Assembly: GCF_024611995.1 (NCBI RefSeq)
Contig: NZ_CP102509.1
Location: forward strand, 8,494,001 to 8,558,000
Origin: Streptomyces sp. NBC_00162
Lineage (GTDB): Bacteria; Actinomycetota; Actinomycetes; Streptomycetales; Streptomycetaceae
DNA: 64,000 bases
Direction: 5' to 3'
In this document: positions 8,179-18,401 of the stretch, in pieces
Position numbering within the stretch: the stretch's first letter is position 1
Layout of the letters: each line of letters starts with the position of its first letter
The notes under the pieces: generated by a model
Told to the model about the DNA's origin: nothing
What the model saw: only the letters and a program-made list of their open reading frames with translations
Database searches by the model: none
Program-made: the position numbers and the translations under genes

Positions 8179-11017
8179 TTGAGTTATCTTCAGTTCCCGC
8201 GCCTGCACTTCTCAGGAAGGTTCGTTTTCGACCCTTCCACCGTCAACAACGACCCAAGGCACTTCAACAACGACACGTTCCAACCTCGTTTTCACAGACG
8301 CAGTCGGTCCGCGAAGGACGGCTGGTGGAATCCACGGGGAAGCGCCTCGTTCCGCCTGCGCGGCTGCAGGGTGACCAGCGTCGTGGGGGCGGATGGCCGC
8401 CTGGTGACGTCCGGTGCGATCGAGCCCGTCGTCGGCGGCTCCCTGATGGACGACGGCGATCGCGTCAGCGCAAAGATCCAGGATCTGGACCCAGTGCAGC
8501 AGGGCGTCTCCCAGATCTGGGGCCTGGGGCTTCGGCTGTTCGACAGCGGGCAGCGGCCAGTGCTGTACGGGGACTTCCGCCACGCCTCGTTCGTCGACCT
8601 GTGGGCGCGCTGCCCCCAAGCCACAGGTCTGGACGGGTACTCCGCCGCCTACCAGTCCGTCATCAGGCTCAGCCCTGACCAGACGGACACGGGGTCGTCG
8701 ACGTTCCTGAAGGAACTGGTGGAGAGCACGGCCGATGACGAGTTGTCCATCAAGTTCATGCTCGACGGCTACGAAGCCGACTGGGACTCGCCGCGGTTCG
8801 GCACGGGCCGTATCGTGGGCTCCATCGGGCCGACCGCGTCCGGAGAGCCCCGGCACTTCACCGCGGCGCGCCGACTGCGCAGCCCAGCCGAGGGCGGACC
8901 TCTCATGGACGCGCCGTGCCGCATCGACGGGCAGGACCGGCTGCACATCGATCTGGGCAACAGCGTCCCCACCAGTACCCCCGGCGGCCCTCCCCTCGAC
9001 AGCATCGGCCTCCTTCAGGTGGTGGCCCTGCCGAAGGGCGGCGGCGAGCCGGATGTGCTGGCTCAGCTCGGCCCCCTCGACGACAGGTTCCTCACCGAGC
9101 GCGCGGGCATCGCCACCATCCAACTCGGGCAGGGCAAGGCGACGTTCTCGGACCGTCGGCTCGCCCTGAGGACTCTCGACGGCACCGTGCTGCTGGAGGA
9201 GAACAGCGACGCCAGTTTCGCCCGCGCCGACGACGTCGTCTTCCGTGTCTACCCGCCGGTGCAGGCGGGGAGGGCCCGGCCACCACCGTCCACGCCACCC
9301 GGTTCGGCGAGCCGGCCGCCAACGTCAAGATTGTTTTCGGCAACGCCGCCATGGAAGAAGCCAAGCGGCATTCCGACGACAACTCGCTGGTCGCACCGCC
9401 GATCCCGATGAGCGAGCGAGGCGGGCTCCAGCCGATCCAGCCCGTAACCACCGATCAGCGAGGGCAGGCCACGGTCCGACTGACGGCGACCGACCCGGGC
9501 AACCCGCGCGGCTATATCGACGGACAGGTCTACAACGTCGATTACGGCCCGGAGTACTCGAGCGGCAGCGGGACCGTGATGCTCAAGGAAGACCAGCTCA
9601 ACGTGCTGGTCTGGGACGAGTACAAGGAGCCGGCCGACATCGCCTGGATCCCCGACGTCAAGCCGATCCTCCAGCAGTACGCCAACCTGTACCCGGTGAT
9701 GCGGGACGTACTCGACCTGGCGAACTACCACGACGTCGTCAAGTACAAGCACCGCCTGCAGCACGTCCTCACCGAGCCCATGGATTCACCGAGCCACATG
9801 CCGGTCACCCGCGACCTGTCGCCGGGCAAGCGGGACGCGATCGTGAGGTGGCTGCGCCAGGAGCGGCCCCCTTCCTGGCGCTCCGGAACGTCGATGACCT
9901 GCGCCACGCACTCCAGCTCGCCCTCGAACTTGAGCACTCCACCATTCCGCCGTACCTGTACGCGCTGTTCTCCCTCAAGCCCGGCAGTAACCGCGAGGTG
10001 GCCGAGATCATCCGGGGCGTGGTGATGCAGGAGATGCTGCACATGACCCTGGTAGCCAACATCCTGACCGCGTTGGGCGGGAAGCCCCGGATCGGTCGGC
10101 CGGGATTCGTGCCGACCTACCCGAACCACTTGCCCGCCGGCGTACTCCCCGACCTCGTCGTCTCGCTGCGCCGGTGTTCGATCCAGCAGATCCGCGACGT
10201 GTTCATGGGGATCGAGAAGCCCGAGCGACCTCTCACCAAGGCGAGGACGCGCTATCCAGAGCCAGTCGTCCCCGAGCGGATCGAGCTCAACGAGCTGGGC
10301 GAGGTAACGTCCTACCACTACGAGTCGCCCCAGAACAACACTGTCAAGATGGCTCAGGCCATTTCGGCGGAGGATCTGGACACCCATTTGTTCTCCCCAC
10401 TGAGGACCTTCTTCCAGGAGGCGGAGTTCGAGGAGTTCACCATCGGGTGGCTCTACACACAGGTGGCCAGAAAGATCAGCGAGATGGGGGACGGCATCTT
10501 CACAGGAAGGGACAGGCCCCAGGTGCTGAACTGGCCCGGCGAGTCGCCGGGGAACCTCCACAGGGTGTACGACGTTGCCACCGCCCACTCCGCGATCTAC
10601 GAGATCATCCATCAGGGCGAAGGCACCATCGGCAACCCCGAGTATCAGGGGCAGCCCTCCCACTACTACCGGTTCCAGCAGGTCGTCAGAGGCAGACGCC
10701 TGATCCAGAAGGATGGCGCATGGGTGTTCGAGGGCGAGGAGATCCCCTTCGACCCGGACGGCGTGTACCCGGTGATGGACGACCCCGATACGTCCGCGAT
10801 TCCGCAGGACTCCCCTGGCCGGCTCGCGTCCGAGCTGAGCGACCGGACGTACGGTGATCTCCTCGGGGCCCTGGACCGGGTCTTCAACGGGCACCCTGAG
10901 CACCTACAGGAGGCAGTCTCGCTGATGTACTCCGTCGAGGTCCGCGCCAAGGAGCTGTTCCAGCACCCGTCCGCTCCCGGCGCCGATACCGTCCTGGGGC
11001 CGAGCTTCCAGGTCTGA
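8179..11017 (+). CDS. VioB-type ferritin-like protein, read across two frameshifts
   Basis: Three consecutive frames together give one protein of about 946 residues. The N-terminal part (SYLQFPRLHFSGRFVFDPST) is the typical opening of VioB/RebD-relative proteins. The C-terminal part has a ferritin-like domain: ALQLALELEHSTIPPYLYAL, VVMQEMLHMTLVANILTALG and EFEEFTIGWLYTQV give the E...ExxH metal pattern. Frames switch near 9270 (a GGGG run) and 9880 (a CCCCC run); adding one base at each restores a single frame. VioB makes the iminophenyl-pyruvate dimer in violacein biosynthesis; many homologues have unknown substrates. The TTG start at 8179 has GGAG 5 nt before it. It converges on the ebo-type operon. 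Either a real double mutant or, more likely, two sequencing errors. Confidence 0.75.
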
Positions 11018-11074
11018 CGCGGCGCCAGGCGGCCACCACCTCCACGACCGCCACTCGCGCATGTGGGTCCATGG

Positions 11075-11100
11075 CCTGGCCGGAGCATTGCCCGGCCAGG
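11075..11100 (+). terminator. hairpin between convergent genes
   Basis: CCTGGCCGG (11075-11083) and CCGGCCAGG (11092-11100) form a perfect 9-bp stem 58 nt after the VioB-like gene. The rest of the 11018-11381 gap shows no supported gene. Confidence 0.5.
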
Positions 11101-11381
11101 CCCGGACTCCTGGTGCGGCGTCCGGGGCCGCAGGCCAGAGCCCCTCCGGCGCCACCGCCGACAGCAGCGGCGCAAACCACCGGCACCGATCGGATACCGC
11201 GGTCAGCAGGAGAACGGCGAGGCCGACCACGATGCAACGAGCAGCGGCATGCGCCGGGCCCGCTGTGGGCAGTGCGTCGTGGCGCAGGCCGGAGACGAAT
11301 CCTCACGTGTCTTTGTCCTGGGGCGAGGAAACCCGCAGGCCCGCTGTCCCGGCAACGGGCTCCTGGTGGGCCGGGTACGCG

Positions 11382-12768
11382 CTACCCGAGGCCCGCCAGC
11401 CGCAGGAGCAGCGGCTTCACATCGGTGGCCTCGACCCGACCGCAGACGGCACCGGAAGCCGAGCACACGATGACCGGCCCGTCATCGGGGTCCTCAGGCA
11501 GGCGGCCGTGGCTGCCGCGGACGGGCGACGGGTCGAGGGGTACGACTGCCATGTGGTAGCGCATGCCGAGTTTTTTGCGGGCGAGCGCCCACATCGCCCT
11601 GGCTCTCACCCAGGGATCGAGGGGGTCCAAGAACAGCTCGGCGGGGTCGTAGCCGGGCTTGCGGTGGATCTCTACCGTCCGGGCGAAGTCCGGGGCGGCC
11701 GCGTCGTCCAGCCAGTAGTAATACGTGAACCAGGCGCCGGGCTCGGCCACGGCGACCAGGTCACCCGAGCGCGGGTGGTCCAGGCCGTGGTCCTTCTTGC
11801 CCCGGTCGTCGAGGAGTCGTTCCACGCCGTCGAGGGCCAGGAGCGCCCCGCGGGCAGCCTCCAAGTCCTCCGGACGGCGCACGTAGACGTGCGCTACCTG
11901 GTGGTCGGCCACCGCGAAGGCGCGTGAGGCCGCAGGGTCGAGGTACTCCATGCCCTCCTGGGTATGCACCTCGAGCAGTCCGGCGCGGCGCAGGGCCCGG
12001 TTGATGTCGACCGGGCGGCTGACAGGGTGATGCCGTACTCGGACAGGACGACGACGGTGCGGCCCTCGGCCTCGGCGTCGTCAACGAGCGGGGTGATCAC
12101 GGAGTCGAGTTCGGCGGCGGCCCGCTGGGAGCGCGAGTCGTCGGGGCCATACCGTTGCAGGTCATAGTCGAGGTGCGGCAGGTAGGACAGAACGAGGTCC
12201 GAGCGCTGGAGCGCATGATGTGGCGGGTGGCCTCGGCGATCCAGCGGCTTGATTCGATGCCCGCGCCCGGTCCCCAGAAGCGGAACAAGGGGAAGGTGCC
12301 GAGCGCCCGGGTGAGCTCGTCGTGGAGCCGGGGCGGGCGGGTGTAGCAGTCGGGCTCCTTGCGGCCGTCGGCGCGGTAGACGGGGCGGGGGGTGACGGTG
12401 ATGTCGGTCTCTGCGCCCATCGCGTACCACCAGCAGACGTTGGCGACGGTGTAGCCGGGGTAGGCGCGCCGGGCCGCGTCCCACAGTTTGTCGCCGTGGA
12501 CCAGTCTGTTGTGCTGACGCCACAGGAGCACCTCGCCGAGTTCGCGGAAGTACCAGCCGTTGCCCACGGCGCCGTGTTCCGCTGGGAGCGTGCCGGTGAG
12601 GAAGGTGGACTGTGCCGCACAGGTCACGGCGGGCAGCACCGTCCCCAGGTGCGCCCATGAACCGGACCGGGCCAGCGTGGCGAGGCGGGGCATGTAGTCG
12701 AGTAGGCGCGGGGTCAGGGCCGCGACGTCGAGGACGAGGAGGGGCCGTGGCGGGCGGTGACCTGTCAT
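11382..12768 (-). CDS. eboF: alkaline-phosphatase-fold phosphodiesterase (EboF-like), two frameshifts
   Basis: A nucleotide pyrophosphatase/type I phosphodiesterase of about 462 residues read across three frames. It opens PLLVLDVAALTPRLLDYMPR, has the metal/nucleophile region VLPAVTCAAQSTFLTGTLPAEHG, then YLPHLDYDLQRYGPDDSRS and VVVLSEYGI (metal-binding), and ends with EIHRKPGYDPAELFLDP. Frames change near 12210 and 12030; one extra base at each restores LQRSDLVLSYLPHLDY and ITPVSRPVDINRALRRAG. The ATG at 12768 overlaps the TGA of the preceding gene (ATGA), so it is translationally coupled. It is the last gene of the operon. The active site looks complete. Confidence 0.8.
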
Positions 12769-13934
12769 GGCAGCTCCTTGAGGCCCAGGTCGACAAGGAG
12801 GTCGCGGGCGAAGGCCAGTTCGGCGGCGATGCCGTCGGCGAGCTGGCCGGGGCCGTCGGGGCGCAGCTCCGAGGGGAGGACCTGCCAGGTGTAGGTCTCG
12901 ACCTCGAGGTGGCGGCTCAGCGGCGCCGGGCCGCCGATGAGATGTTCCAGGGTGTCCCGGAGCACGTCGGTGGTGGAGGTCAGCGGAGGGGAGGGCGGTG
13001 CGTGCAGGGGAACATGGAAGTGCGCGCGCCACGGCGAATCGTCCGGCAGGACGCCGCCGACTAGCGCCTCCGCGAGATCATCGGTGCCGAGCAGGCCGGC
13101 GGCGGTCCGGGTGCGGGTCTGGTGTAGGAAGCGGGGCTCGGCGAATGCCGCGAGGGCCTCGCGTACTTCGGGCAGACAGGGGTGCTCGGCGTGCAGCGCG
13201 GCGGAGAGCTGGACCTTGGGCACGGGGATCCGGGCGGCCTGGAGAGCGTTGAGCGCGGTGCGCGGGTCCTCGAAGCAGGTGGCGAGGTGGCATGTGTCCA
13301 GGCAGACGCCGATGCGGTCGCCGGGGACGGTGGTGAGCTGTGCGATGGCTTCGGCAGTGGTCTCGATCACGCAGCCGGGCTCCGGCTCCAGGCCCACCCG
13401 GACGCGGCGGCCGGTCTCCGCCTCGAGGGTGGCGAGCCGTTCCGCGAGCGTGGCCAGGGCGGCACGGGCGGCACGCGCCCGGGCCGCGTCGAAGGGGGTG
13501 CGCCAGGCGACGGGCAGAGTCGAGACGGTGCCCTCTGCGACGTCGTCCGGCAACAGTGTGGTGAGGAGCCTGGCCAGGTCGGCGGTGTGGGCCAGACGCC
13601 TGGGGTCGGTCCAGTCGGGCTGGTAGACGCGGTACTTGACCTCGGCGGCGCCGAATCCTTCATAGGGGAAGCCGTTGAGGGTGACGACCTCGAGGCCGCG
13701 CCGGTCGAGTTCGGAGCGCAGTCGGCGCAGGGCGGCGGGGTCCGCGGTCAGGGTGCGGACTGCGTCGCTGGAGAGCCACAGGCCGATGCCGAGCCGGTCC
13801 CGCCTGAGCAGCCGTCGCACCGGCTCGCGGTGGTCGCGGAGTTGGGCTAGCACCCCGTCGAGGGTCTCGGCCGGGTGGACGTTCGTGCAGTAAGCGAGGT
13901 GGACGACGTCGCCGTTGGGGTGGCGGAAGCGCAC
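12765..13934 (-). CDS. eboE: EboE-type TIM-barrel metabolite traffic protein
   Basis: An intact 389-residue protein with a xylose-isomerase-like TIM barrel: HLAYCTNVHPAETLDGVL near the start, VVTLNGFPYEGFG, VGLEPEPGCVIETTAEAI and IGVCLDTCHLATCFEDP (metal-binding Glu, Asp and His at strand ends), then VPKVQLSAALHAEHP. The CTNVHP opening is characteristic of EboE proteins. GTG at 13934 has GAGGAG 9 nt upstream. Its stop overlaps the phosphodiesterase start. In cyanobacteria the ebo set is needed for moving a scytonemin precursor to the periplasm; the reaction of EboE itself is unknown. Confidence 0.85.
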   Translation of the reverse strand: MRFRHPNGDVVHLAYCTNVHPAETLDGVLAQLRDHREPVRRLLRRDRLGIGLWLSSDAVRTLTADPAALRRLRSELDRRGLEVVTLNGFPYEGFGAAEVKYRVYQPDWTDPRRLAHTADLARLLTTLLPDDVAEGTVSTLPVAWRTPFDAARARAARAALATLAERLATLEAETGRRVRVGLEPEPGCVIETTAEAIAQLTTVPGDRIGVCLDTCHLATCFEDPRTALNALQAARIPVPKVQLSAALHAEHPCLPEVREALAAFAEPRFLHQTRTRTAAGLLGTDDLAEALVGGVLPDDSPWRAHFHVPLHAPPSPPLTSTTDVLRDTLEHLIGGPAPLSRHLEVETYTWQVLPSELRPDGPGQLADGIAAELAFARDLLVDLGLKELP

Positions 13935-13940
13935 GGGGGC

Positions 13941-14789
13941 CTACTCCTCGCCGCGCAGGATGGAGTTGCCCTCGTAGGGGGCGTCCGGTCTGCCGCGGTC
14001 GAGGCTCAGCCGTCCGCTCAGTCCGTAGAATGCCACGGGGTTGCGCCACAGCACCTGGTCGGCATCGTCCTCGCCGAACCCAGCCCCCAGCATGGCATCG
14101 CCGACCTTGCGGGTCGTGAGGGGGTCGCTTCTACCCCAGTCCGCGGCGGAGTTGACCACGACGCGTTCGGTCCCGAAGTCCTTGAGGACGGCGACCATGC
14201 GGTCCACGTCCATCTTGGTGTCCGGGTAGACGGAGAAGCCGAGCCAGGCGCCGCTGTCCTTGGCCTCCTTGGCCGTGGTCTCGTTGAGGTGGTCGAGCAG
14301 CACCCGCTCCGGAGGGAGGGCCGACTCGCGCACGACGTCGATGGTGCGGCGTAGGCCGTTGAGCTTGTCCCGGTGTGGGGTGTGGACGAGGGCGGGAAGC
14401 CCGTGGTCGTGGGCGAGCTGGAGCTGGGCGGCGAACGCGGTGTCCTCGGCGGGGGTCTGGGAATCGTAGCCGATCTCGCCGACGGCGACGACGTGGTCTT
14501 TGACGAGGTAGCGCGACAGTTCGTCGATGACGGGCACGCACCGTGGGTCGTTGGCCTCCTTGGGGTTGAGGGCGATCGCGCAGTGGTGGGTGATGCCGTA
14601 CTGGGCGGCGCGGTAGGGCTCCCAGCCGAGCAGTGAGTCGAAGTAGTCGAGGAAGCTGGCGGGCGAGGTGCGCGGCTGGCCCAGCCAGAACGAGGGCTCG
14701 ACGACGGCCCGCACGCCCGCCGCGCGCATGGCCTCGTAGTCGTCGGTGGTGCGGGAGGTCATATGGATATGCGGGTCGAAGATGCGCAT
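13941..14789 (-). CDS. eboB: TatD-family metal-dependent hydrolase (EboB-like)
   Basis: An intact 282-residue amidohydrolase-fold protein. MRIFDPHIHMTSRT supplies the HxH metal site, then VVAVGEIGYD (bridging Glu), ALVHTPHRDK and LLDHLNETTAKEAKD (metal His residues) and VNSAADWGRSDPL (catalytic Asp). This is the TatD-like set found in ebo clusters rather than the housekeeping 3'-5' nuclease TatD. The ATG at 14789 overlaps the stop of the EboA gene. It ends 6 nt before the EboE start. Confidence 0.85.
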   Translation of the reverse strand: MRIFDPHIHMTSRTTDDYEAMRAAGVRAVVEPSFWLGQPRTSPASFLDYFDSLLGWEPYRAAQYGITHHCAIALNPKEANDPRCVPVIDELSRYLVKDHVVAVGEIGYDSQTPAEDTAFAAQLQLAHDHGLPALVHTPHRDKLNGLRRTIDVVRESALPPERVLLDHLNETTAKEAKDSGAWLGFSVYPDTKMDVDRMVAVLKDFGTERVVVNSAADWGRSDPLTTRKVGDAMLGAGFGEDDADQVLWRNPVAFYGLSGRLSLDRGRPDAPYEGNSILRGEE

Positions 14790-15440
14790 CAGGGCGCCTC
14801 CGCCTCTGTGGTCAGGGCTTGGACGAGGTACAGGTCGACGGGGACGGGGCGGCCGGCGGCTGTGCTTTCGCCGGTGTGGTCGGCGAGCATGCGCGCGAGT
14901 TCGGCGTCGCCGCGGGCCCGCCTGGCCAGGCCGGCGACCGCGGCCACGGGGACCCCGGTGCACAGGCACTTGAGGACCGCGTGTCGCCAGGCGTGCGGGG
15001 CGAGGTGTTCGGCGGCGTACGGGCCGACTGCAGCGGCGATCAGGCGGGTGTCGCTGGTTCGCAACGCGTCCTCCACGAGCGGCAGCCCTTCCGCAGGGGC
15101 GAGCTCCAAGCCGGGCAGGGCGAGCAGCACGGCGCGGCGTTCGTCGGCGGTGCCCCGGCGGTAGAGCCGCGCCACGGTGGCGGCGCCGGCGCCTGCGGTG
15201 TGCAGCAGCAGGATGCGCGCCGTGTCGGCTGCGGCCTCCGAACCGCAGTGGCGGCCGGCCTCGGCGAAGCGCAACTCCCAGGCTGGCAGGTTCCGCCGGT
15301 GTCCGGCCGGGGCTGCGGGTGTGGCCGCCTCGGCAAGGGCAGCGTCGAGCCAGACCCGGGCGGCGGGCGGCAGCCGCTCGCCGAGGGCTGTGAACGGCCT
15401 CGTCCGCTGCCGCTCTCGTGATTGCCGGTGGGGTGGTCAC
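14789..15440 (-). CDS. eboA: EboA-domain protein, frameshift near the start
   Basis: About 216 residues, all alpha-helical: LGERLPPAARVWLDAALAEA, WELRFAEAGRHCG, ILLLHTAGAGAATVARLYRRG and APHAWRHAVLKCLCTGVPV. It matches the EboA type in size, composition and position. The GTG at 15440 overlaps the preceding stop (GTGA), but the frame from that GTG must shift by one base around 15405 to reach the body of the protein; the body frame itself has a stop immediately upstream and no other start. EboA has no known activity. Confidence 0.7.
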
Positions 15441-16279
15441 GATGTGCCTCCGTTTCGCAGGAAGCGCAGGGAGCGCTCGGCGAGGTCCGGGCCCATGTGC
15501 GAGTGCCGGGGCAGTTCGACAACGGTCAAGCCCCGGTAGCCCACGGTGCTCAGGGCATCGAGGACGGGCGGGAAGTCGATCTCGCCTTCGCCGAAGGGCA
15601 GATGCTCGTGGACCGCGCGGCGCATGTCCTCGATTTGAACGTGCCGCAGCCAGGGTGCGGCGGCCCGCACGCAGTCGGCGGGCGGCTCGGGCTCGAGGCA
15701 CTGGCAGTGCCCGATGTCCAGGGTGAGGCCAAGGACATCCGGGTCGCCGAGGTCGGCGCGCAGGCGGTGGAAGTCGGCGAGGGTGCCGAGGAGGTGGCCG
15801 GGCTCGGGCTCGACGGCGAGGGATAGCCCTTCGCGTTCCGCCGCAGCGAGTACCGGTTCGAGCGCTTGGCCGAGCCGCTTCCACGAGGTGTCGTCATCCG
15901 CTCCGTCCGGCACGGTGCCGCTGAAGCAGTGCACGGCGTGCGCCCCGAGTTCGGCGGCGATGTGCACGGCGGTCACCAGCAGCCGGGTCCTGATGGCGCG
16001 CGCTTCGGGGTCGGGGTCGATCAGAGAGGGTCCGTGCTTGCGCCGAGGGTCGAGGATGTAGCGCGCGCCGGTCTCGACGGTCACGCCGAGGCCGAGCCGC
16101 GCGAGGCGCCGCGCCACCTGCCGGGCACGGGCGAGCGCATCGGGGGCTGCCGGGTCCAGGTGCATGTGGTCGAGGGTCAGCCCAACCCCGTCGTAGCCCA
16201 GGTCGGCGAGGAGTACGAGGGCGTCGTCGAGCCTGAGGTCGGTCAGGCCGTTGGTGCCGTAGCCGAGTCGCAGGCTCAT
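15437..16279 (-). CDS. sugar phosphate isomerase/epimerase-like TIM barrel
   Basis: An intact 280-residue AP-endonuclease-2-fold protein. LGYGTNGLTDLRLDDAL opens the barrel; LSLAVEPEPGHLLGT, LGLTLDIGHCQCLE, RHVQIEDMRRAVHEHLPFG and GLTVVELPRHSHMGPD carry the Glu, Asp/His, His and Glu metal ligands. ATG at 16279 overlaps the prenyltransferase stop (ATGA). It belongs to the same superfamily as EboE but is shorter and not closely similar, so the operon encodes two TIM-barrel isomerase-like enzymes. The substrate is unknown. Confidence 0.85.
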   Translation of the reverse strand: MSLRLGYGTNGLTDLRLDDALVLLADLGYDGVGLTLDHMHLDPAAPDALARARQVARRLARLGLGVTVETGARYILDPRRKHGPSLIDPDPEARAIRTRLLVTAVHIAAELGAHAVHCFSGTVPDGADDDTSWKRLGQALEPVLAAAEREGLSLAVEPEPGHLLGTLADFHRLRADLGDPDVLGLTLDIGHCQCLEPEPPADCVRAAAPWLRHVQIEDMRRAVHEHLPFGEGEIDFPPVLDALSTVGYRGLTVVELPRHSHMGPDLAERSLRFLRNGGTS

Positions 16280-17210
16280 GTTGGACTGACCCTCCGTGAG
16301 AGCCTCCGCGCGGCCGGCGCCAGGGCGATGATGGCCGCCGCGGCACCGACCGAGCCGTCCCGCGCCGCCAGTGCAGCCTGCAGTGGGATCATCGCCCGGA
16401 TCCCGCCACCGACGGCCTGCCGGGTGCGGGCGGGCGAGGGGTCGAGCACTGCACGGATCAACGGCCCCGCGACCGTGGCCGCGAACCCGGCCGCCAACCC
16501 GGCCGCGAGCCCGGCCCGGGTGGGGCCCTCGGGGGAACGGCTCCGACGCCGCCCGAGTCCGCGCCGACGGCTCGTCACGATCCCCACCACCGCCGTCGTG
16601 CCGAGCGCGGCAAGGGGGCGGTCCGCGAGCCGCCCAGCACCTCGTGGCGGGAGACCATCGTGACGGCGAAGGTGTGTGCTCCCAGGGCGGCCGCCGGGCC
16701 CAGTGCCGCCCGCGTTCCTGAGCGGGACGTCGCCGCGGCGCCCAGGAGCAGGTCCAGGCAGCGGGCTGCCGTCATGACTGCCGGGCCTGCCTTGGTCCGC
16801 TTCAGGCCCAGGTCATACGCCCACACCGTGGCCGCGAGGACCGCCGCGGTCCGCGCGGCTTCGCGGCCCGCCTGGTGAGCCAGCGCCAGGCCGGCCGCTG
16901 TCAGGCCAGCCGAGGCCGCGAGCGCGGTGCCCGGCCTGATCCGACCGGAGGGGAGCGGGCGGTGCGGTCGGCAGGTCGCGTCCTCGTTCTGGTCCGCCCA
17001 GTCGTTGAGGGCCATCCCTGCCGCGTACAGGCACAGTGAGGCGCCCATCGCGAGCCCGGTACCGCGGGTCGGCCGGTCCCCAGTGGCCGCCGCCCCGGCG
17101 AGCGCATCACCCGGAACCGTGACCAGGGCGGAGACTCTCAGGAGTTCTGCCCAGGCACGCAGCCGGGACGCAGGCCGCGCGGCGGTTCCCCGGCCGTCGG
17201 CCGGCATCAC
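16276..17210 (-). CDS. eboC: UbiA-type prenyltransferase (EboC-like), one frameshift
   Basis: An integral membrane protein of about 311 residues. The first motif AAGMALNDWADQNEDATCRP is the DxxxD prenyl-diphosphate site of UbiA enzymes, followed by HRPLPSGRI. The second aspartate-rich loop is replaced by a shorter stretch around WAYDLGLKRT. The frame breaks near 16605 in a CCCCC run; adding one C gives PLAALGTTAVVGIVTSRRR and the last helices. It starts at GTG 17210 (or ATG 17207), overlapping the inositol synthase stop. Related Streptomyces proteins include the SCO3242-type group. The lipid product and acceptor are not deducible. Confidence 0.8.
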
Positions 17211-18348
17211 CGTGGCTTCCGCAGGCGCTCGGCGAAGCCCAGCAGGGCCGTGTACTGGTCGGCCAGCGCCGAGGAGCCGCCGTCGGGGTCCTTGAAGTAG
17301 AATCCCAGCTCCGGGCGTGGGCCCGTGATCCCCGCCTCGTGGGCGCGGGCAAGCAGCCGCACCAGGTCGAGGACCAGGGGTGCGGCCAGCGCCGAGTCAC
17401 AGCCCTGCCAGATCGTCTGCAGGAACATCCGCGCACCGAGGAAGCCGTCAAAGGCGATGTGGTCCCAGGCAGTCTTCCAGTCCCCCAGCACCGGGACGTT
17501 GTCGATGTGCACCTTTCCTTCGGGCAGCGAACCGAGGGTGTCGTGCAGCGTCCGGTTCTTGCCGGCGTTCTTGGCGGCAGCAGCCCCGGGGTCCGCCAGC
17601 GCGGCGCCGTCCCCTCCGCCGAGCAGGTTCGTTCCGGACCAGGCGCGCACGTCCAGTGCGCGCTGTCGGAACATGGGCGCGAGCACGGCCCGGAGTAGGG
17701 TCTGCCCGGTCTTGCCGTCCCGGCCCGCGTGGGGCACCGCCGCGTCGCGGGCCGCCGCGCGCAGCGCCGTGTGACGCAGGCCCAGGGACGGCGTGAAGTT
17801 GACATAGGGGCATCCGGCGCGCAGCGCGGCCGCCGCGTACAGCGAACTGGGGGCAGAGGGGCGTCGCCCGCAGCGGGCGCGGGCTCCGTGGTGGCGACGT
17901 TGACCACGACCGTGCGAGCCGCACCGCATCGGCTCGCGAAGCCGGCGATGTCGGCCGCGAAGCCCGCGATCAGTTCCTCGTCGCCTCGGGGGTCTGCGGG
18001 CAGCGGTCCGCCGATCCGTATCTCCGCGTCAGCGGCGTCAAGTTCAGCGCGCACCGCTGACGGCAGACCGTGTGGCAGCACTCCCGCAGCGGCCAGCGAC
18101 TCCGCCTTCTTGGACAGCGGGTCGCCTGCCGTGTCGTGCCCTCCGAAGACGAACGAGGACAGGGAGGGCAGCCCGCTCCCCGCGAACGGCGGGGTCTCGG
18201 TAACCATGCCGGTCGGCGGCAGCAGCCCGGCGGTAACGGCGGCGCACCCCGCAACCGCCGTAACGGCGACGGAGCCCCGGGCCCCGACGAACCACACTCC
18301 AGTCCGGGATCCGGCCTCGGGCTCGGACCCATTGGCGTGAAGGGACAC
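17207..18348 (-). CDS. myo-inositol-1-phosphate synthase-like protein, one frameshift
   Basis: About 380 residues with a Rossmann NAD site (VWFVGARGSVAVTAVAGCAA) and the synthase core: PYVNFTPSLGL, AGRDGKTGQTLLRAVLAPMF, DVRAWSGTNLLGGGDG, KVHIDNVPVLGDWKTAWDHI and DSALAAPLVLDLVRL. The lysine of GKTGQT and that of GDWKTAWD match catalytic positions of inositol-1-phosphate synthases. The frame breaks near 17850 in a CCCCC run; one added C restores LPPSSLYAAAALRAG. First gene of the operon, with AGGAGG 7 nt before GTG 18348. In Nostoc ebo clusters a dehydroquinate-synthase-like EboD is present instead; this enzyme could fill that slot. Confidence 0.8.
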
Positions 18349-18383
18349 AGGCTGCCTCCTAAAGGCGCCGACTCTTGACGATT

Positions 18384-18401
18384 CGTAATTCTGACATTAC
18401 G
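18384..18401. promoter_or_regulatory. palindrome upstream of the ebo-type operon
   Basis: CGTAAT (18384-18389), 6 nt, ATTACG (18396-18401), a perfect inverted repeat 36 nt upstream of the GTG of the first operon gene. Its place and AT-rich arms, unusual in this DNA, suggest an operator within the promoter. Confidence 0.45.

Noticed and set aside
13941..15884. Upstream extension of the TatD frame to 647 codons
   Set aside because: The extension is arginine/proline-rich, antisense-like, and overlaps the EboA and isomerase genes; the TatD gene starts cleanly at 14789.
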